A stretch of DNA of 64,000 bases from Deltaproteobacteria bacterium (lineage in GTDB: Bacteria > Desulfobacterota > Desulfarculia > Desulfarculales > Desulfarculaceae), in NCBI GenBank assembly GCA_020444165.1, contig JAHLLK010000004.1, positions 62,001 through 126,000 on the forward strand, written 5' to 3'. Below the pieces are notes generated by a model, which saw nothing but the letters and a program-made list of their open reading frames with translations, was not told where the DNA came from and searched no databases. The translations under genes were made by a program, and so were the position numbers. Positions 40,714-50,900 of this stretch are shown piece by piece (the first letter of the stretch is position 1; each line of letters opens with the position of its first letter).

Positions 40714-42633
40714 CTACATGCGGCGGGTGAAGAACAGCAGGGTCAGGTCGTCGAAGGCCTCCTCGGGCCCGGTGAACTCCTTGTGATAGTCCCGGAGTTC
40801 CTTGAGCACGTCCGGCGCGGCCTTGGGCGGCTCCAGGTCCAGCCACTCCCTGACCCGCTCCAGGCCGAACATCTCGCCCGCGGGATTCACCGCCTCGTCC
40901 AGGCCGTCGGTGAAAACCAGAATCTCGTCGCCCACGCCCAGCTCCAGCTCGCCCTGCTCCAGCTCCACCCCGTCCATGATGCCCAGGGCCATGCCCATGG
41001 TCTGGGGCATCTGGCTGGTCTGGCCGCCGGCCGGGCGCAAGAGCGGCGGGGGATGGCCCGCGTTGGCAAAGGTCAGCTTGCCGTTGTCCAGGTCATACAC
41101 CCCATAGAACATGGTGACGAACATGCACATCTCGTTGTCCGGCAAGAGCTGGGCGTTGACCTCGGCCAAGACCGTGGCCGGGTCGGGGTAGTGGCTGGCC
41201 GCGTTCTTCACCAGGGTGCGGGCCACGGTCATGAACAGGGCCGCGGGGATTCCCTTGCCCGAGACGTCGCCCACCACCAGGGCCAGCCGGCGCTCATCCA
41301 GCATGAAGAAGTCGTAGAAATCGCCGCCCACCTCCCGAGCCGGCACCGTGGTGGCGAAAAGGTCGAACTGGGGGGCATGGGGGAAGGCCGGATAGGTCCG
41401 GGGCAGAATGGACATCTGGATCTGCCGGGCCATGTCCAGCTCGCTCTCGATGCGCTCCTTGGCCGCGGTGGTGGTGGTCAGCTCCCCGATATAACGTTGG
41501 AGGTCATCCACCATGCCGTTGAAGGCCTGGGCCAGATCTCCCACCTCGTCCCCGGGGCGCACCCCCTCCACCTTGGTCCCCAGATCGCCGGAAGCCAGGC
41601 GGGAAGCCCCCAAGGCCAGGCGTTTCAGGGGACGGGTGAGGCCCAGGACCAACAGCCACACCACCCCCACCAGGGCGGCCAAACCGAACACCGCGGTGAG
41701 ACCCTGCTTCTTGGCCAGGCTCCAGGCCGGGGCCAGGATCTCCTCCTCGGGCTCCACCACTCCCAGGCTCCAGCCCATGCCCTTGACCGGGGCATAGGCC
41801 AGCCAGATACGGCGGGGGTCCAGCCAGCTTTGCAGCACTTCCACCCCGGAGCCGCCCCGGAGCATGCGCTTGCCCAAGGAACGGAGATCCGGGCGGCTCA
41901 GCCCCTCGGCCAGGGAGAACAGGCTTTCGCGCATCACCCAGTCCGGCTTGGGCGCGGCCAGAAAGGTGCCCCGGGCGGTCACCAGGAAGGGCCAGCCTTC
42001 CCGGCTCACCGCCAGGCTCTGCACCTGGCGGCCCAGCTTGTCCAGGGCCACGTCCACGGTAATGACCCCCAGCACCTGGCCATCCCGGATCATGGGCACC
42101 GAGTAAGTGGTCATGATGATGTTGCCGCCGCCCTCGTCAAAGTAGGGCTCGCTCCATTGGGGTTGCCCGGTGAGGGCCGGCACCTGGTACCAGTCGGCCA
42201 GGAGGTAGTTGTCGTAGTTCTCGGCCAGATCCAGGGTCTTGATGCCCTGGTTGGAGCGGTAGGCATAGGGGCAGGTCTTCTGGCCCGGGGCGCAGAGCAC
42301 GCCGGGAGCAAAGGCCGCGGCCATGCCGAAGATGTCCTTCTTGTCCCCCACCATACGGACCAGCATGCGGCGGGCCGTGTCGGCCGAGTCTGGCAGGCCG
42401 TTCTCCCAAAACAGGGCCAGGTCGGCGGCCGGCTGGGAGACCTGCACCAGATTGCGGGAAAGGCTGGTGGCTTGGGCCTGGGCCAGTTGGAACATCTGCT
42501 CCTGCGTGGCGGTCAAGAGCGCTTCGCGGCTTTCCAAAAAGCTGTAGCTGGCCAGAATGCCGGAAATGACCGCCACCCCGGCGGCCATGAGCAGCACGAA
42601 ACGGCTCCGCAAACCGAGAACATGCGGCCTCAC
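40714..42633 (-). CDS. Membrane SpoIIE/PP2C-type serine phosphatase with dCache sensor and HAMP
   Basis: The 639-residue protein has a membrane helix at about residues 12-32 and a periplasmic dCache sensor (WYQVPALTGQPQWSEPYFDE, VPMIRDGQVLGVITVDVALD). A second helix at about 310-330 is followed by HAMP (LGASRLASGDLGTKVEG). The C-terminal RsbU/SpoIIE phosphatase (about 420-635) has metal-binding aspartates in REVGGDFYDFF, LVVGDVSGKGIPAALFM, LVFTDGLDEAV and FDDLTLLFF. Such phosphatases usually act on anti-sigma-factor antagonists. No STAS or anti-sigma gene is adjacent. Its ATG overlaps the stop of the solute-binding protein gene (ATGA), so the two probably work together. Confidence 0.9.
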   Translation of the reverse strand: MRPHVLGLRSRFVLLMAAGVAVISGILASYSFLESREALLTATQEQMFQLAQAQATSLSRNLVQVSQPAADLALFWENGLPDSADTARRMLVRMVGDKKDIFGMAAAFAPGVLCAPGQKTCPYAYRSNQGIKTLDLAENYDNYLLADWYQVPALTGQPQWSEPYFDEGGGNIIMTTYSVPMIRDGQVLGVITVDVALDKLGRQVQSLAVSREGWPFLVTARGTFLAAPKPDWVMRESLFSLAEGLSRPDLRSLGKRMLRGGSGVEVLQSWLDPRRIWLAYAPVKGMGWSLGVVEPEEEILAPAWSLAKKQGLTAVFGLAALVGVVWLLVLGLTRPLKRLALGASRLASGDLGTKVEGVRPGDEVGDLAQAFNGMVDDLQRYIGELTTTTAAKERIESELDMARQIQMSILPRTYPAFPHAPQFDLFATTVPAREVGGDFYDFFMLDERRLALVVGDVSGKGIPAALFMTVARTLVKNAASHYPDPATVLAEVNAQLLPDNEMCMFVTMFYGVYDLDNGKLTFANAGHPPPLLRPAGGQTSQMPQTMGMALGIMDGVELEQGELELGVGDEILVFTDGLDEAVNPAGEMFGLERVREWLDLEPPKAAPDVLKELRDYHKEFTGPEEAFDDLTLLFFTRRM

Positions 42634-43667
42634 GGCTTTTTCCTCCAGGCCTCGCTCAAAAGCGTGTCCGTGTTGACTTGCCAGTGGATCAAGCCCTGTT
42701 GCCGGAGCGCCATCTCCACCCGGCGGACGGTCTCCGGGGTCAGGCGGCCCAGTTCCTCCCGGCTCACCCCGCTGGTCATCAGCTCCTGCATGGTGCGGAG
42801 CATCCAGCGCTGGTGAGGCGCGTTGCTGGCCAGCCGGGCCTGGTCCACCCGCTTCATCACCGCGGCCAGGGCCTCGTCCGGGCGGTCAAAGGAAAGGCGC
42901 CAGCCGTCCAGGGTGGCCTGGGTAAAGCGCCGGCACAGCTCCGGCCGTTTGCTCCAATTGTCCTCGGTGGTGTAAAGGCCGTCCTCGGGGAAGTTGAAAC
43001 CCAGCTCGGCCAGGTCGAAGATCACCACGTCGTCCAGGTCCAGACCGGACTGGTAGAGTTGGTGCAGTTCGTTGTAGCGCATGGCCGAGGCCGCGGACAC
43101 CGCCCGGTCCAGGAACAAAGCCATGCCCGCCCCTTGGCGAATCTCCTTTATCTGGATGTTTGCCTTGCGGAACAGACCTTTGGCCGCCAGGGAGATATGC
43201 GCGTCCCAGAGGCTCACCCGCCGTCCGGCCAATTCGGAGATCCGGGTGATGTCCTCGTCCGCGTGGGCCACCAGGAGCATGGCCGAGCGTTGCAGCAGTT
43301 GGGCCAAATTAACCACCTTGCCGCCCGAGTCGCAGGTGGTCAGCGCGTCGGTGAGCCAGGTCAGGGCAAAGTCGCATTTGCCCTCTTGCAGTTCGCCAAG
43401 GGGGGAGATGCCGGGCCCACTCGGCTTGACTTCCACTTCCAGACCGTATTGCCGGTAGATGCCCGCGTCCTGGGCCAGGTAGATCCCGGCGAACTGGGCC
43501 TGATGCCGCCACAAAAGCCGCAGCACCACCCGGTCCAGGGCCGCGGCCGGGGCGGCCGGAGCCAGGAGGAGGGTGGGGAGCGCCAGCAGGAACAGCGCCC
43601 TGGCCCAGATCCGGGTCGGGAAACCGCGGAAGGTCGAGCCGCGCAGAAAATGCGGGATGAAGGGCAA
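42630..43667 (-). CDS. NMT1/THI5-like solute-binding protein without ABC partners
   Basis: The 345-residue protein has an N-terminal export signal (hydrophobic residues about 22-45, cleavage near PAAALD) and the NMT1/SsuA-like type II binding fold: LLWRHQAQFAGIYLAQDAGI, YGLEVEVKPSGPGISPLGEL, CDFALTWLTDALT and LAGRRVSLWDAHISLAAKGL. Relatives bind pyrimidine precursors, sulfonates or similar compounds for ABC import. Here there are no permease or ATPase genes nearby. Instead the gene overlaps a membrane phosphatase by four bases, so it may be a ligand receptor for signalling. The TTG at 43667 is preceded by GAGGAG at five bases. Confidence 0.8.
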   Translation of the reverse strand: MPFIPHFLRGSTFRGFPTRIWARALFLLALPTLLLAPAAPAAALDRVVLRLLWRHQAQFAGIYLAQDAGIYRQYGLEVEVKPSGPGISPLGELQEGKCDFALTWLTDALTTCDSGGKVVNLAQLLQRSAMLLVAHADEDITRISELAGRRVSLWDAHISLAAKGLFRKANIQIKEIRQGAGMALFLDRAVSAASAMRYNELHQLYQSGLDLDDVVIFDLAELGFNFPEDGLYTTEDNWSKRPELCRRFTQATLDGWRLSFDRPDEALAAVMKRVDQARLASNAPHQRWMLRTMQELMTSGVSREELGRLTPETVRRVEMALRQQGLIHWQVNTDTLLSEAWRKKP

Positions 43668-43879
43668 GCAGGCTCCTCTTCTGGGGCGGGGAGAGCGGCC
43701 GGGCGGCGGGGGGGGTCCGGGGCCTTGCCGTCCCGTCTCGCGGCAACATAACCACTAAGCCGGCTGCGGTTCAAGGTTTTTATGGAGTTGTGGGGCGGGA
43801 ATGGTTCCGGCCGCGGGTGGCGGGGGCGGCCTGAGGAAGCGGCTTGGGGCGGTCCGGCCCCGCCCGCCAGGGTCGGGGC

Positions 43880-44323
43880 TCAGCGGTTGTACATCTTCTT
43901 CCAGGGCTCGCGCAGCTTCTTCTGGTAGTCCCGCACCGCGGCCTTCAGGGTGGCCACGGCCAACACCGCGCAGTGGTGGTGATCCTTGGGCAGGCCGCCC
44001 AGGGCCTCGGAGAGCTCTTCCGGGGTCACGGCCACGGCCGCGGCCACCTCGCGGCCCTTGATCAGCTCGGTGAGCGCACTGCCGCAGGCCACGGTGTAGA
44101 GGCAGCCTTCGGGCATGTAGCGGGCGTCCACGATGCGCTCCTCCCGCACCCGGAGATACAGCTCGATGTAGTCGCCGCAGGTGCCTTTGGGGCAGGCGTA
44201 GCCGTCGGGCTGGGGCAGGAGGCCTACGTTGGTCGGGGTCAGGGCGTGGTTGAAGAACTCCTCGCCCAAGCCGGCGTCCATGGCCTCGTTGATGAACTCA
44301 CCGCTTTCCTGCTGACGCGCCAT
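43880..44323 (-). CDS. NifU/IscU-like iron-sulfur cluster scaffold
   Basis: The 147-residue protein is a NifU-N/IscU-type scaffold. It has conserved cysteines in PKGTCGDYIELYLRV, EGCLYTVACGSALTELIKG and DHHHCAVLAVATLKAAVRDY, and an aspartate directly after the first cysteine-glycine. The histidine run DHHHC before the last cysteine is longer than usual. It holds nascent Fe-S clusters in the cytoplasm; no IscS is adjacent. I chose the ATG at 44323 (start MARQQESGEF); an ATG 16 codons upstream has no ribosome site. Related small scaffolds occur in many anaerobes. Confidence 0.85.
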   Translation of the reverse strand: MARQQESGEFINEAMDAGLGEEFFNHALTPTNVGLLPQPDGYACPKGTCGDYIELYLRVREERIVDARYMPEGCLYTVACGSALTELIKGREVAAAVAVTPEELSEALGGLPKDHHHCAVLAVATLKAAVRDYQKKLREPWKKMYNR

Positions 44324-44452
44324 GCCCTCGTGCTCCCGATTACCTTGTTTGTTCCACGCCTTCGGCATTACTGGGGGAATATAACGGCCCCGGGAGGCTT
44401 TGGCAACCCCGGCCGTGGGCCGCAGCCTGGCGGGTGATAACCATCCTGTCAC

Positions 44453-44489
44453 TTGACATTCGAACAGTCGTTTGATACAAACGTTCGAA
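44453..44489 (+). promoter_or_regulatory. Promoter -35 box and palindromic operator of the second RND operon
   Basis: TTGACA (44453-44458) is followed by a symmetric array: TTCGAA (44459-44464), CGTTTG (44469-44474), ATA, CAAACG (44478-44483), TTCGAA (44484-44489). The inner arms CGTTTG/CAAACG form a perfect palindrome around three bases and are flanked by the self-complementary TTCGAA on both sides. TACAAA at 44476-44481 lies 17 bases after the -35 box. It is just upstream of the TetR gene and is the likely operator. Confidence 0.7.
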
Positions 44490-44505
44490 CTTGGAGGTGA
44501 CCACC

Positions 44506-45168
44506 ATGGACCAAGGCCCCGGCCAGACAACTTGCCCGACGTCCGACCCCACCCAGGAAAGGATCCTGGACGAGGCGGAGCTGTTGTTCGCCTGTCAGGG
44601 TTTTCACGGGGTGAGCGTGCGGGCCATCACCAAGGCCGCCGGGTGCCACCTCTCCGCGGTGAACTACCACTTCGGCAGCAAGGAGAACCTCTACCTGGAG
44701 GTGTTCCGCTGCCGCTGGGTGCCCCGGGGCAAAAAGCTGTTGGGGATGCTGCAGCAGATGGATGCCCAGCCCACGGTCACGGTGCAGGAGGTGGTGGGAG
44801 CCCTGGCCTTTTTCCTCTTCTCCCACCATATGGAGCAGGAACAGCGCCTCCGGCACCAAGGCCTGATGTCCAAGGAGCTGGATCATCCCGGTCCGGCCCT
44901 GGAGCTGGTGGTGAACGAAGTCATCCGGCCCCACGTGGAGTTGGCGGCCAGGCTTTTGAGCCGGGCCATGCCCGACTACCCGGAGCCCGAGCGCCTGAAG
45001 CTCTGCGTGTTCAGCATCCTGGCCCAGGCCTTGTTCTTCCGGCACGGCTCACCCATTGTTTCCAAGGTCCTGGGTGTGGATTACGACTCCGCCTTCGCCT
45101 CCCTGCTCACGCGGCACATAACGGACTTCTGCCTCCATGGTTTGACCAATTCGGGAGACCCGTCATGA
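44506..45168 (+). CDS. TetR-family repressor with CerR-like C-terminal domain
   Basis: The 220-residue protein has a TetR HTH (ERILDEAELLFACQGFHGVS, VRAITKAAGCHLSAVNYHFG, SKENLYLEVF) and a CerR/DUF1956-type ligand domain (HHMEQEQRLRHQGLMSKELD, VNEVIRPHVELAARLL). The ATG at 44506 is six bases after GGAGGTG; a TTG at 44491 in the same frame would overlap that site. It opens a TetR-OMF-adaptor-RND operon and its stop overlaps the ATG of the OMF gene. A palindromic array stands directly upstream. Confidence 0.92.
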   Translation: MDQGPGQTTCPTSDPTQERILDEAELLFACQGFHGVSVRAITKAAGCHLSAVNYHFGSKENLYLEVFRCRWVPRGKKLLGMLQQMDAQPTVTVQEVVGALAFFLFSHHMEQEQRLRHQGLMSKELDHPGPALELVVNEVIRPHVELAARLLSRAMPDYPEPERLKLCVFSILAQALFFRHGSPIVSKVLGVDYDSAFASLLTRHITDFCLHGLTNSGDPS

Positions 45169-46634
45169 GCTTCCTCCGCCGCCGGGCCGTGCTGCTGCTA
45201 TTGAGCGCTGTCGGCCTCCTGACCATCTCCGGCTGCCTCAAGGTCGGCCCCGACTTTCAGACGCCGCCCGCGCCGGACCAGGTGCCGGCCCAGTTCCAGG
45301 GCCGGAACCCGGCCCCCGGCCAGCTGGTGACCACGGACCGCTGGTGGGAGTCCTTTGGCGATCCCGAGCTGAACCGCCTGGTGGAGGAGGCGCTCAAACG
45401 CAACCTCGACCTGGCCTCGGCCGACGCCCGGGTCCTGGAGCTTCTGGCCAACTTTGGCCAGGCCCGGGCCGAGCGCTTCCCCCAGATCAACCTGACCCCC
45501 TCGGCCAAGAAGCAGCGCCAGGCCCTGGGCACCATCACCCCGGTGCCCCAGGACCTGTCCATGGAGACCGAGAGCTACAACCTCTCGGTGGCGGCCAGCT
45601 TCGAGGTGGACCTGTGGGGCCGCCTGGCCCGCACCGAGGAGGCGGCCCGGGCCGACCTGGCCCAGGCCTGGGAAACCCGGCGCACCGTGGCCCAGACCAC
45701 GGCCGCCCGGGTGGTCACCAGCTACCTCACCATCGAGGCCCTGGAGCGCCGCCTGGGCGTGGCCGCCCAGAGCCTGGACGCCACCCGCCAGAGCCTGGAC
45801 CGGGTGGAGGGCCGCTACCGCCGGGGCCTGGTGAGTGTGCTGGACCTGTACCAGGCCCGCCGCTCCCTGGAGGAGGCCAAGTCCAAGATCCCCTCGCTCC
45901 GGCAGGAGCTGGCCCAGGAGCAGCAGCGCCTGGGCATCCTCCTGGGGCGCTACCCCAAGACCTCGCCTCCCCGGAGCCAACCCGCGGACTACTTCCCCGA
46001 TCTCCCGCCGGTGCCGGCCGGCCTGCCCTCGGAGCTGTTGTTGCGGCGGCCGGACGTGGCCGCGGCCCAGGCCAGCCTGGAGGCCCTGAACGCCCGCATC
46101 GGCGCGGCCAAGGCGGCCCGCTTCCCCACCCTGACCCTCACCGGCTCCTGGGGCTATGTGAGCGACGGTCTGGAGAGCCTGATCCGGCCGGAGAACGAGC
46201 TGTGGAACCTCACCGCCGGGCTGGTGGCGCCCATCTTTGACGCGGGCTTGCGCAAATCCCGCCAGGACGCGGCCGAGGCCCGCTATCAGCAGGGCCTGGC
46301 CTCCTGGGCCACCACGGTGCTCACCGCCTTCAGCGAGGTGGAAGGGGCCTTGGTGGTCCGACAGCAGCAGATGGCGCGCCGCGAGCTGGTGCAACGGGCC
46401 CTCACCGAAGCCATCTCCACCCAGCGTTCCGCCGAGGAGCGCTACAACCGCGGCCTGGTGGAGTACATCTCCGTCCTGGACGCCTTGTCCACCCGCTATC
46501 GGCTGGCGGACGAACTGGTGCTGAACGAACTGGCCATCTTGACCAACCGGGTGAGCCTCTACCGCGCTTTGGGCGGGGGATGGGGCGCTCCCCAAGACTC
46601 TCTGGCCGCCAACAACCCGGGTGTGAAGCCATGA
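45165..46634 (+). CDS. Outer-membrane efflux channel lipoprotein (NodT/OprM family)
   Basis: The 489-residue protein has a lipoprotein signal (LLTISGC lipobox; Cys near residue 25) followed by KVGPDFQTPPAPDQVPAQFQ, the standard start of NodT-type outer-membrane factors. The TolC-like repeats appear as WWESFGDPELNRLVEEALKR and LRRPDVAAAQASLEALNARI. It provides the outer-membrane channel for the adaptor and RND pump that follow. The ATG at 45165 overlaps the TetR stop (ATGA); the stop overlaps the adaptor ATG. It might also serve the first RND operon, which lacks its own channel. Confidence 0.92.
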   Translation: MSFLRRRAVLLLLSAVGLLTISGCLKVGPDFQTPPAPDQVPAQFQGRNPAPGQLVTTDRWWESFGDPELNRLVEEALKRNLDLASADARVLELLANFGQARAERFPQINLTPSAKKQRQALGTITPVPQDLSMETESYNLSVAASFEVDLWGRLARTEEAARADLAQAWETRRTVAQTTAARVVTSYLTIEALERRLGVAAQSLDATRQSLDRVEGRYRRGLVSVLDLYQARRSLEEAKSKIPSLRQELAQEQQRLGILLGRYPKTSPPRSQPADYFPDLPPVPAGLPSELLLRRPDVAAAQASLEALNARIGAAKAARFPTLTLTGSWGYVSDGLESLIRPENELWNLTAGLVAPIFDAGLRKSRQDAAEARYQQGLASWATTVLTAFSEVEGALVVRQQQMARRELVQRALTEAISTQRSAEERYNRGLVEYISVLDALSTRYRLADELVLNELAILTNRVSLYRALGGGWGAPQDSLAANNPGVKP

Positions 46635-47920
46635 AAAAGAAAAGCCGTTTCTTCTTGCATACCCTCGTGGCCCTCTCTCTCCTGGCCGTGGGGGCGGCGG
46701 TCTTGGTGATCCTGGTGCTCAGCCGGCCGCCGGCCGCCAAGCAAACCCCCCACAAGCAGATTCCCCTGGTGCGGGTCTTCCCGGCCAAGCACGAAGAGGT
46801 GCGGATCATCGTGGAGGGCGAGGGCACGGTGACCCCGGTGCAGGAAAGCTCCCTGGCCACCCAGGTGAGCGGCCGGGTGGAGTTCATCTCCCCGGCCCTG
46901 GTGGACGGCGGCGCCTTCAAGGCCGGCGATGTCCTGGTCCGGGTGGATCAAAAGGACTACCGCCTGGCCGTGACCCTGGCCCAGTCCGGGGTCAAGGAGG
47001 CCGAGACCAAGCTGCAGTTGGCCCAGGAGGAAACCGCCGCGGCCAAGGATGAGTGGGCCCGCCTTTACCGGGGCGAGAAGGGCAGCGGCGGCCCGCCCCC
47101 GCCCCTGGTGGCCCGGCTGCCCCAGCTGGAGCAGTCCCTGGCCGCCCTGGAAGCGGCCAAAGCCAAGCTGTCCCAGGCCGAATTGGACCTGTATCGCACC
47201 GAGATCCGGGCTCCCTATGACGGCCAGGTGGATGAGAAGCAGGTGGACGTGGGCCAGTACATCCGCTCCGGGGACAAGGTGGCCAAGATCTTCGCCACCG
47301 CCGCCGCCGAGGTCCGGGTGCCCCTGGAGAACCGGGATCTGGCCTGGATCGACGTACCAGGCTTCACCAGCCGGAATGACGACGGCTCCCAGGCCGAGGT
47401 CACGGCCGACCTGGCCGGCCACGAGGAGTTCTGGCCGGGCCGGGTGTTGCGGGCCGAGTCCACGGTGGACGTGACCACCCGCCTGGTGCCGGTGGTGGTC
47501 CGGGTGGAAAAGCCCTACGCCACCCGCCCGCCCCTGGCCATGGGCCTTTTTGTCAAGGTCCGCATCCAGGGGCACGTGCTCAAGGGCGCCAACCTGCTGC
47601 CCCGCGACGCCTTGCGGCCGGACAATATCGTATGGGTGGCCGACGCCCAGGGCATCCTGCATTTCACCCCGGTGAAGGTGGCCCGCCTGGCCGGTGACAA
47701 GGTGGTGATCCAGCCCGGCCTGCCCGACGGCTCCCAGGTGGTCCTGACCCCCCTGAAGGCGGTCACCGACGGCATGCAGGTGAAGGTGGCCCCGCAGGAC
47801 GCCCCGGGCAGCGCGCCTTTGGAACCGGACGCGACGGCCGCGCCCCCGGCTGTGGCCCCGGCCAAACCCGCGGCTCCGGGCGGCCCGGCCGGCCCGGACA
47901 AGGGAGATAGCCGCTCATGA
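46631..47920 (+). CDS. RND periplasmic adaptor (HlyD/AcrA type)
   Basis: The 429-residue protein has an N-terminal anchor (about residues 7-32) and lipoyl half-motifs (ESSLATQVSGRVEFISPALV, GGAFKAGDVLVRVDQKDY; and EIRAPYDGQVDEKQVDVGQY). A coiled-coil hairpin spans about 110-190, followed by beta-barrel and membrane-proximal domains. The last 35 residues are Ala/Pro-rich and probably disordered. Its ATG overlaps the OMF stop and its stop overlaps the pump ATG, so all three parts of the pump are translationally coupled. Confidence 0.92.
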   Translation: MKKKSRFFLHTLVALSLLAVGAAVLVILVLSRPPAAKQTPHKQIPLVRVFPAKHEEVRIIVEGEGTVTPVQESSLATQVSGRVEFISPALVDGGAFKAGDVLVRVDQKDYRLAVTLAQSGVKEAETKLQLAQEETAAAKDEWARLYRGEKGSGGPPPPLVARLPQLEQSLAALEAAKAKLSQAELDLYRTEIRAPYDGQVDEKQVDVGQYIRSGDKVAKIFATAAAEVRVPLENRDLAWIDVPGFTSRNDDGSQAEVTADLAGHEEFWPGRVLRAESTVDVTTRLVPVVVRVEKPYATRPPLAMGLFVKVRIQGHVLKGANLLPRDALRPDNIVWVADAQGILHFTPVKVARLAGDKVVIQPGLPDGSQVVLTPLKAVTDGMQVKVAPQDAPGSAPLEPDATAAPPAVAPAKPAAPGGPAGPDKGDSRS

Positions 47921-50900
47921 ACAAGCTCATCGAATGGTTCGCCGGCAACCACGTGGCGGCCAACCTGTTGATGCTTTTCTTCGTCCTGGCCGGCATCGTC
48001 TCCGCGCTCACCATCAAGCTGGAGATCTTCCCGGAGTTCACCCTGGAAACCATCACGGTGAGCGTGGAATACCGCGGCGCCTCGCCCTCGGAGGTGGAGG
48101 AAGGCATCCTCCGCCAGATCGAGGACAAGGTGGCCGGCCTGGCCGGCATCCGGCGCATCGACTCCGTGGCCCGTGAGGGCGTGGGGGTGGTGACCATCGA
48201 AGTCATGTCCGGCTGGGACGTGCAGAAGCTCCTGGATGAAGTCAAAAGCGAGGTGGACCGCCTCACCAACCTGCCCGAGCAGGCCGAGCAGCCGATCGTC
48301 CGCCAGATCACCCGCCGTTCCATGGTGCTGTGGCTGGCCATCTACGGCGACGCGCCGGAGTCCACCCTGAAGCATCTGGCCCAGAAGGCCCGCGACGATC
48401 TCACCAACCAGCCCGGCATCACCGTGGCCGAGCTGTTCGGGGTCAGGGAGGGCGAGATCCACATCGAGATCTCCGAACACACGCTCCGGCGCTACGGGCT
48501 CACCCTGAACCAGGTGGCCGAAAAGGTGGGGCGCTCCAGCCTGGACCTGCCGGCCGGCAGCGTCAAGACCGCCGGCGGGGAGATCCTGGTGCGGGCCAAG
48601 GGCAAGAAGTACCGGGCCGCCGAGTACCGCGACGTGCCCATCGTCACCCGCAACGACGGCAGCACGGTGACCTTGGGCCAGATCGCCCGGCTCATCGACG
48701 GCTACCGGGACGACCTGGACCTGAAGGCGCGCTTCAACAACAAGCCCGCCGCGCTGATCCAGGTGTTCCGGGTGGCGGACCAGAACGCCCTCACCGTGGC
48801 GGCCGAGACCAAGGCCTACGCCGAGGAGCTGGCGCGCGACTTGCCCCACGGGGTGCACGTGGACTTCTTCGGGGACCGTTCCCGGGTGCTCAAGGACCGC
48901 ATGAACCTGCTGCTCCGCAACATGTTCATGGGCCTGGTCCTGGTTATCATCACCCTGGGGCTGTTTTTGAACGCCCGCCTGGCCTTCTGGGTCACCCTGG
49001 GCATCCCCATCTCCTTCCTGGCCAGCTTGTGGTTCCTGCCCATGGCGGACGTGTCCATCAACATGATCTCCCTGTTCGCCTTCATCATGGTCTTGGGCAT
49101 CGTGGTGGACGACGCCATCGTGGTGGGGGAGCACGTCTTCTACCTCCGGGAGAAGGGCTTCCCGCCCCTCAAGGCGGCGGTGGAAGGCACCACGGCCATC
49201 GGCTCCCCGGTCATCTTCAGCGTGCTCACCACGGTCGCCGCCTTTGCCCCCCTCTTGTTGGCCGGCGGCACCATGGGCAAGATCATGAAGAACATCCCCA
49301 CCGTGGTGATCCTGGTGTTGTTGGCTTCCCTGGTGGAGTGTCTGTTGATCCTGCCCTCCCATTTGTCCGGCTCCAAGTTCCGGCCGCCCAAGGAAAGCGG
49401 GAAAAAGGAGAAGATCACCGCCCGCTGGCTCACCAACTTCGTGCATGGGCCCTACCGCCGCCTCTTGGACCTGTGCCTCCGCTGGCGCTACGCCACGGTG
49501 GCCGCGGGCCTGGCCTTGTTGCTTGCCGCGGTGGGCCTGGTGGCCGGCGGCTACATCAAGTTCACCCTGTTCCCCAAGGTGGAGGGGGACGTGTTGACGG
49601 TCAACCTGACCATGCCCGCCGGCACGCCGCTGGAGCGCACCGAGAACGCGGTCGCCTTCCTGGAAAAAACCGTGCGCGAGGTGCTGGCCGACGAGGACGC
49701 CAAGCGCCCGGCCGGGGCGCCGCCTCTGCTGAAGAGCAGCATAGCCTTGTTGGGCCTGCAGAGCGGCCAGGGCCACGGGGCCGCAACCAGCGGGGACTCG
49801 GGCGGCCACGTGGCCCAGATGTTCGTGGAAATCCTGCCCGGCGAAGAACGGGACGTGAGTTCCGGCAAGCTGGTGAACGAGTGGCGGAAGCGGGTGGGCC
49901 AGATTCCCGACGCGGAGAACATCTCCTTTTCGGGTGAGCTGTTCAGCACCAGTAACCCCATCGAGGTGCATCTCTCGGCCCCCAATGAGGACCAGCTCAA
50001 GCTGGCGGCCCAGGAGCTCAAGGACCGCTTGAACAGCTACGCCGGAGTGTTCGATGTCTCGGACAGCTTCCTGCCCGGCAAGATGGAGATGCAGCTGGAG
50101 CTGAAGCCCACCGCCCGGGCCCTGGGGCTCACCCTGGCCGACCTGGCCAACCAGGTGCGCGCCGCCTTTTACGGGGCCGAGGCCCTCCGGTTGCAGCGCG
50201 ACCAGGACGAGGTGCGGGTATTGGTGCGCTACCCCGAAAAGGAGCGCCAGTCCCTGGGCCGGGTGGAGGACATGCGCATCCGCACCCCCGGGGGCGACGA
50301 GGTGCCGTTCTCCCAGGTGGCCCAGGTGCACATGACCCAGGGCTACACCTCCATCGACCGGGCTCAGCGCCGCCGGGTCATGAAGGTTTTCGCCGACGTG
50401 GACCCCACCGTGGCCAATTCCAACGAGGTGCGGCGCTGGCTCACCACCACGGTCCTGCCCGAAGTGGCCCGGAACCACCCGGACCTGCGCTACACCATGG
50501 AGGGTGAAGGCCGCGACGAACAGGAGTCCCTCCGGGACGTGGGAGAAGGCTTTGTCCTGGCCCTGTTCATGATTTACGCCCTGTTGGCCATTCCCTTCCG
50601 TTCCTTCAGCCAGCCCCTCATCGTCATGTCGGCCATCCCCTTCGGCGTCGTGGGGGCCCTGTTCGGGCACTTGATCATGGGTCTGGACGCCAGCCTGTTG
50701 AGCCTGTTCGGCGTGGTGGGCCTGGCCGGCGTGGTGGTCAACGACTCCCTGGTCTTGATCCACGCGGCCAACGCCATCCAGGTTAACGAAAACCTGAGCC
50801 CGGATCAGGCCATCCGGGAGGCCGGACCCTTGCGCTTCCGGGCCATCATCCTGACCTCGGTCACCACCTTTGCCGGCCTGATCCCCATCATCACCGAACG

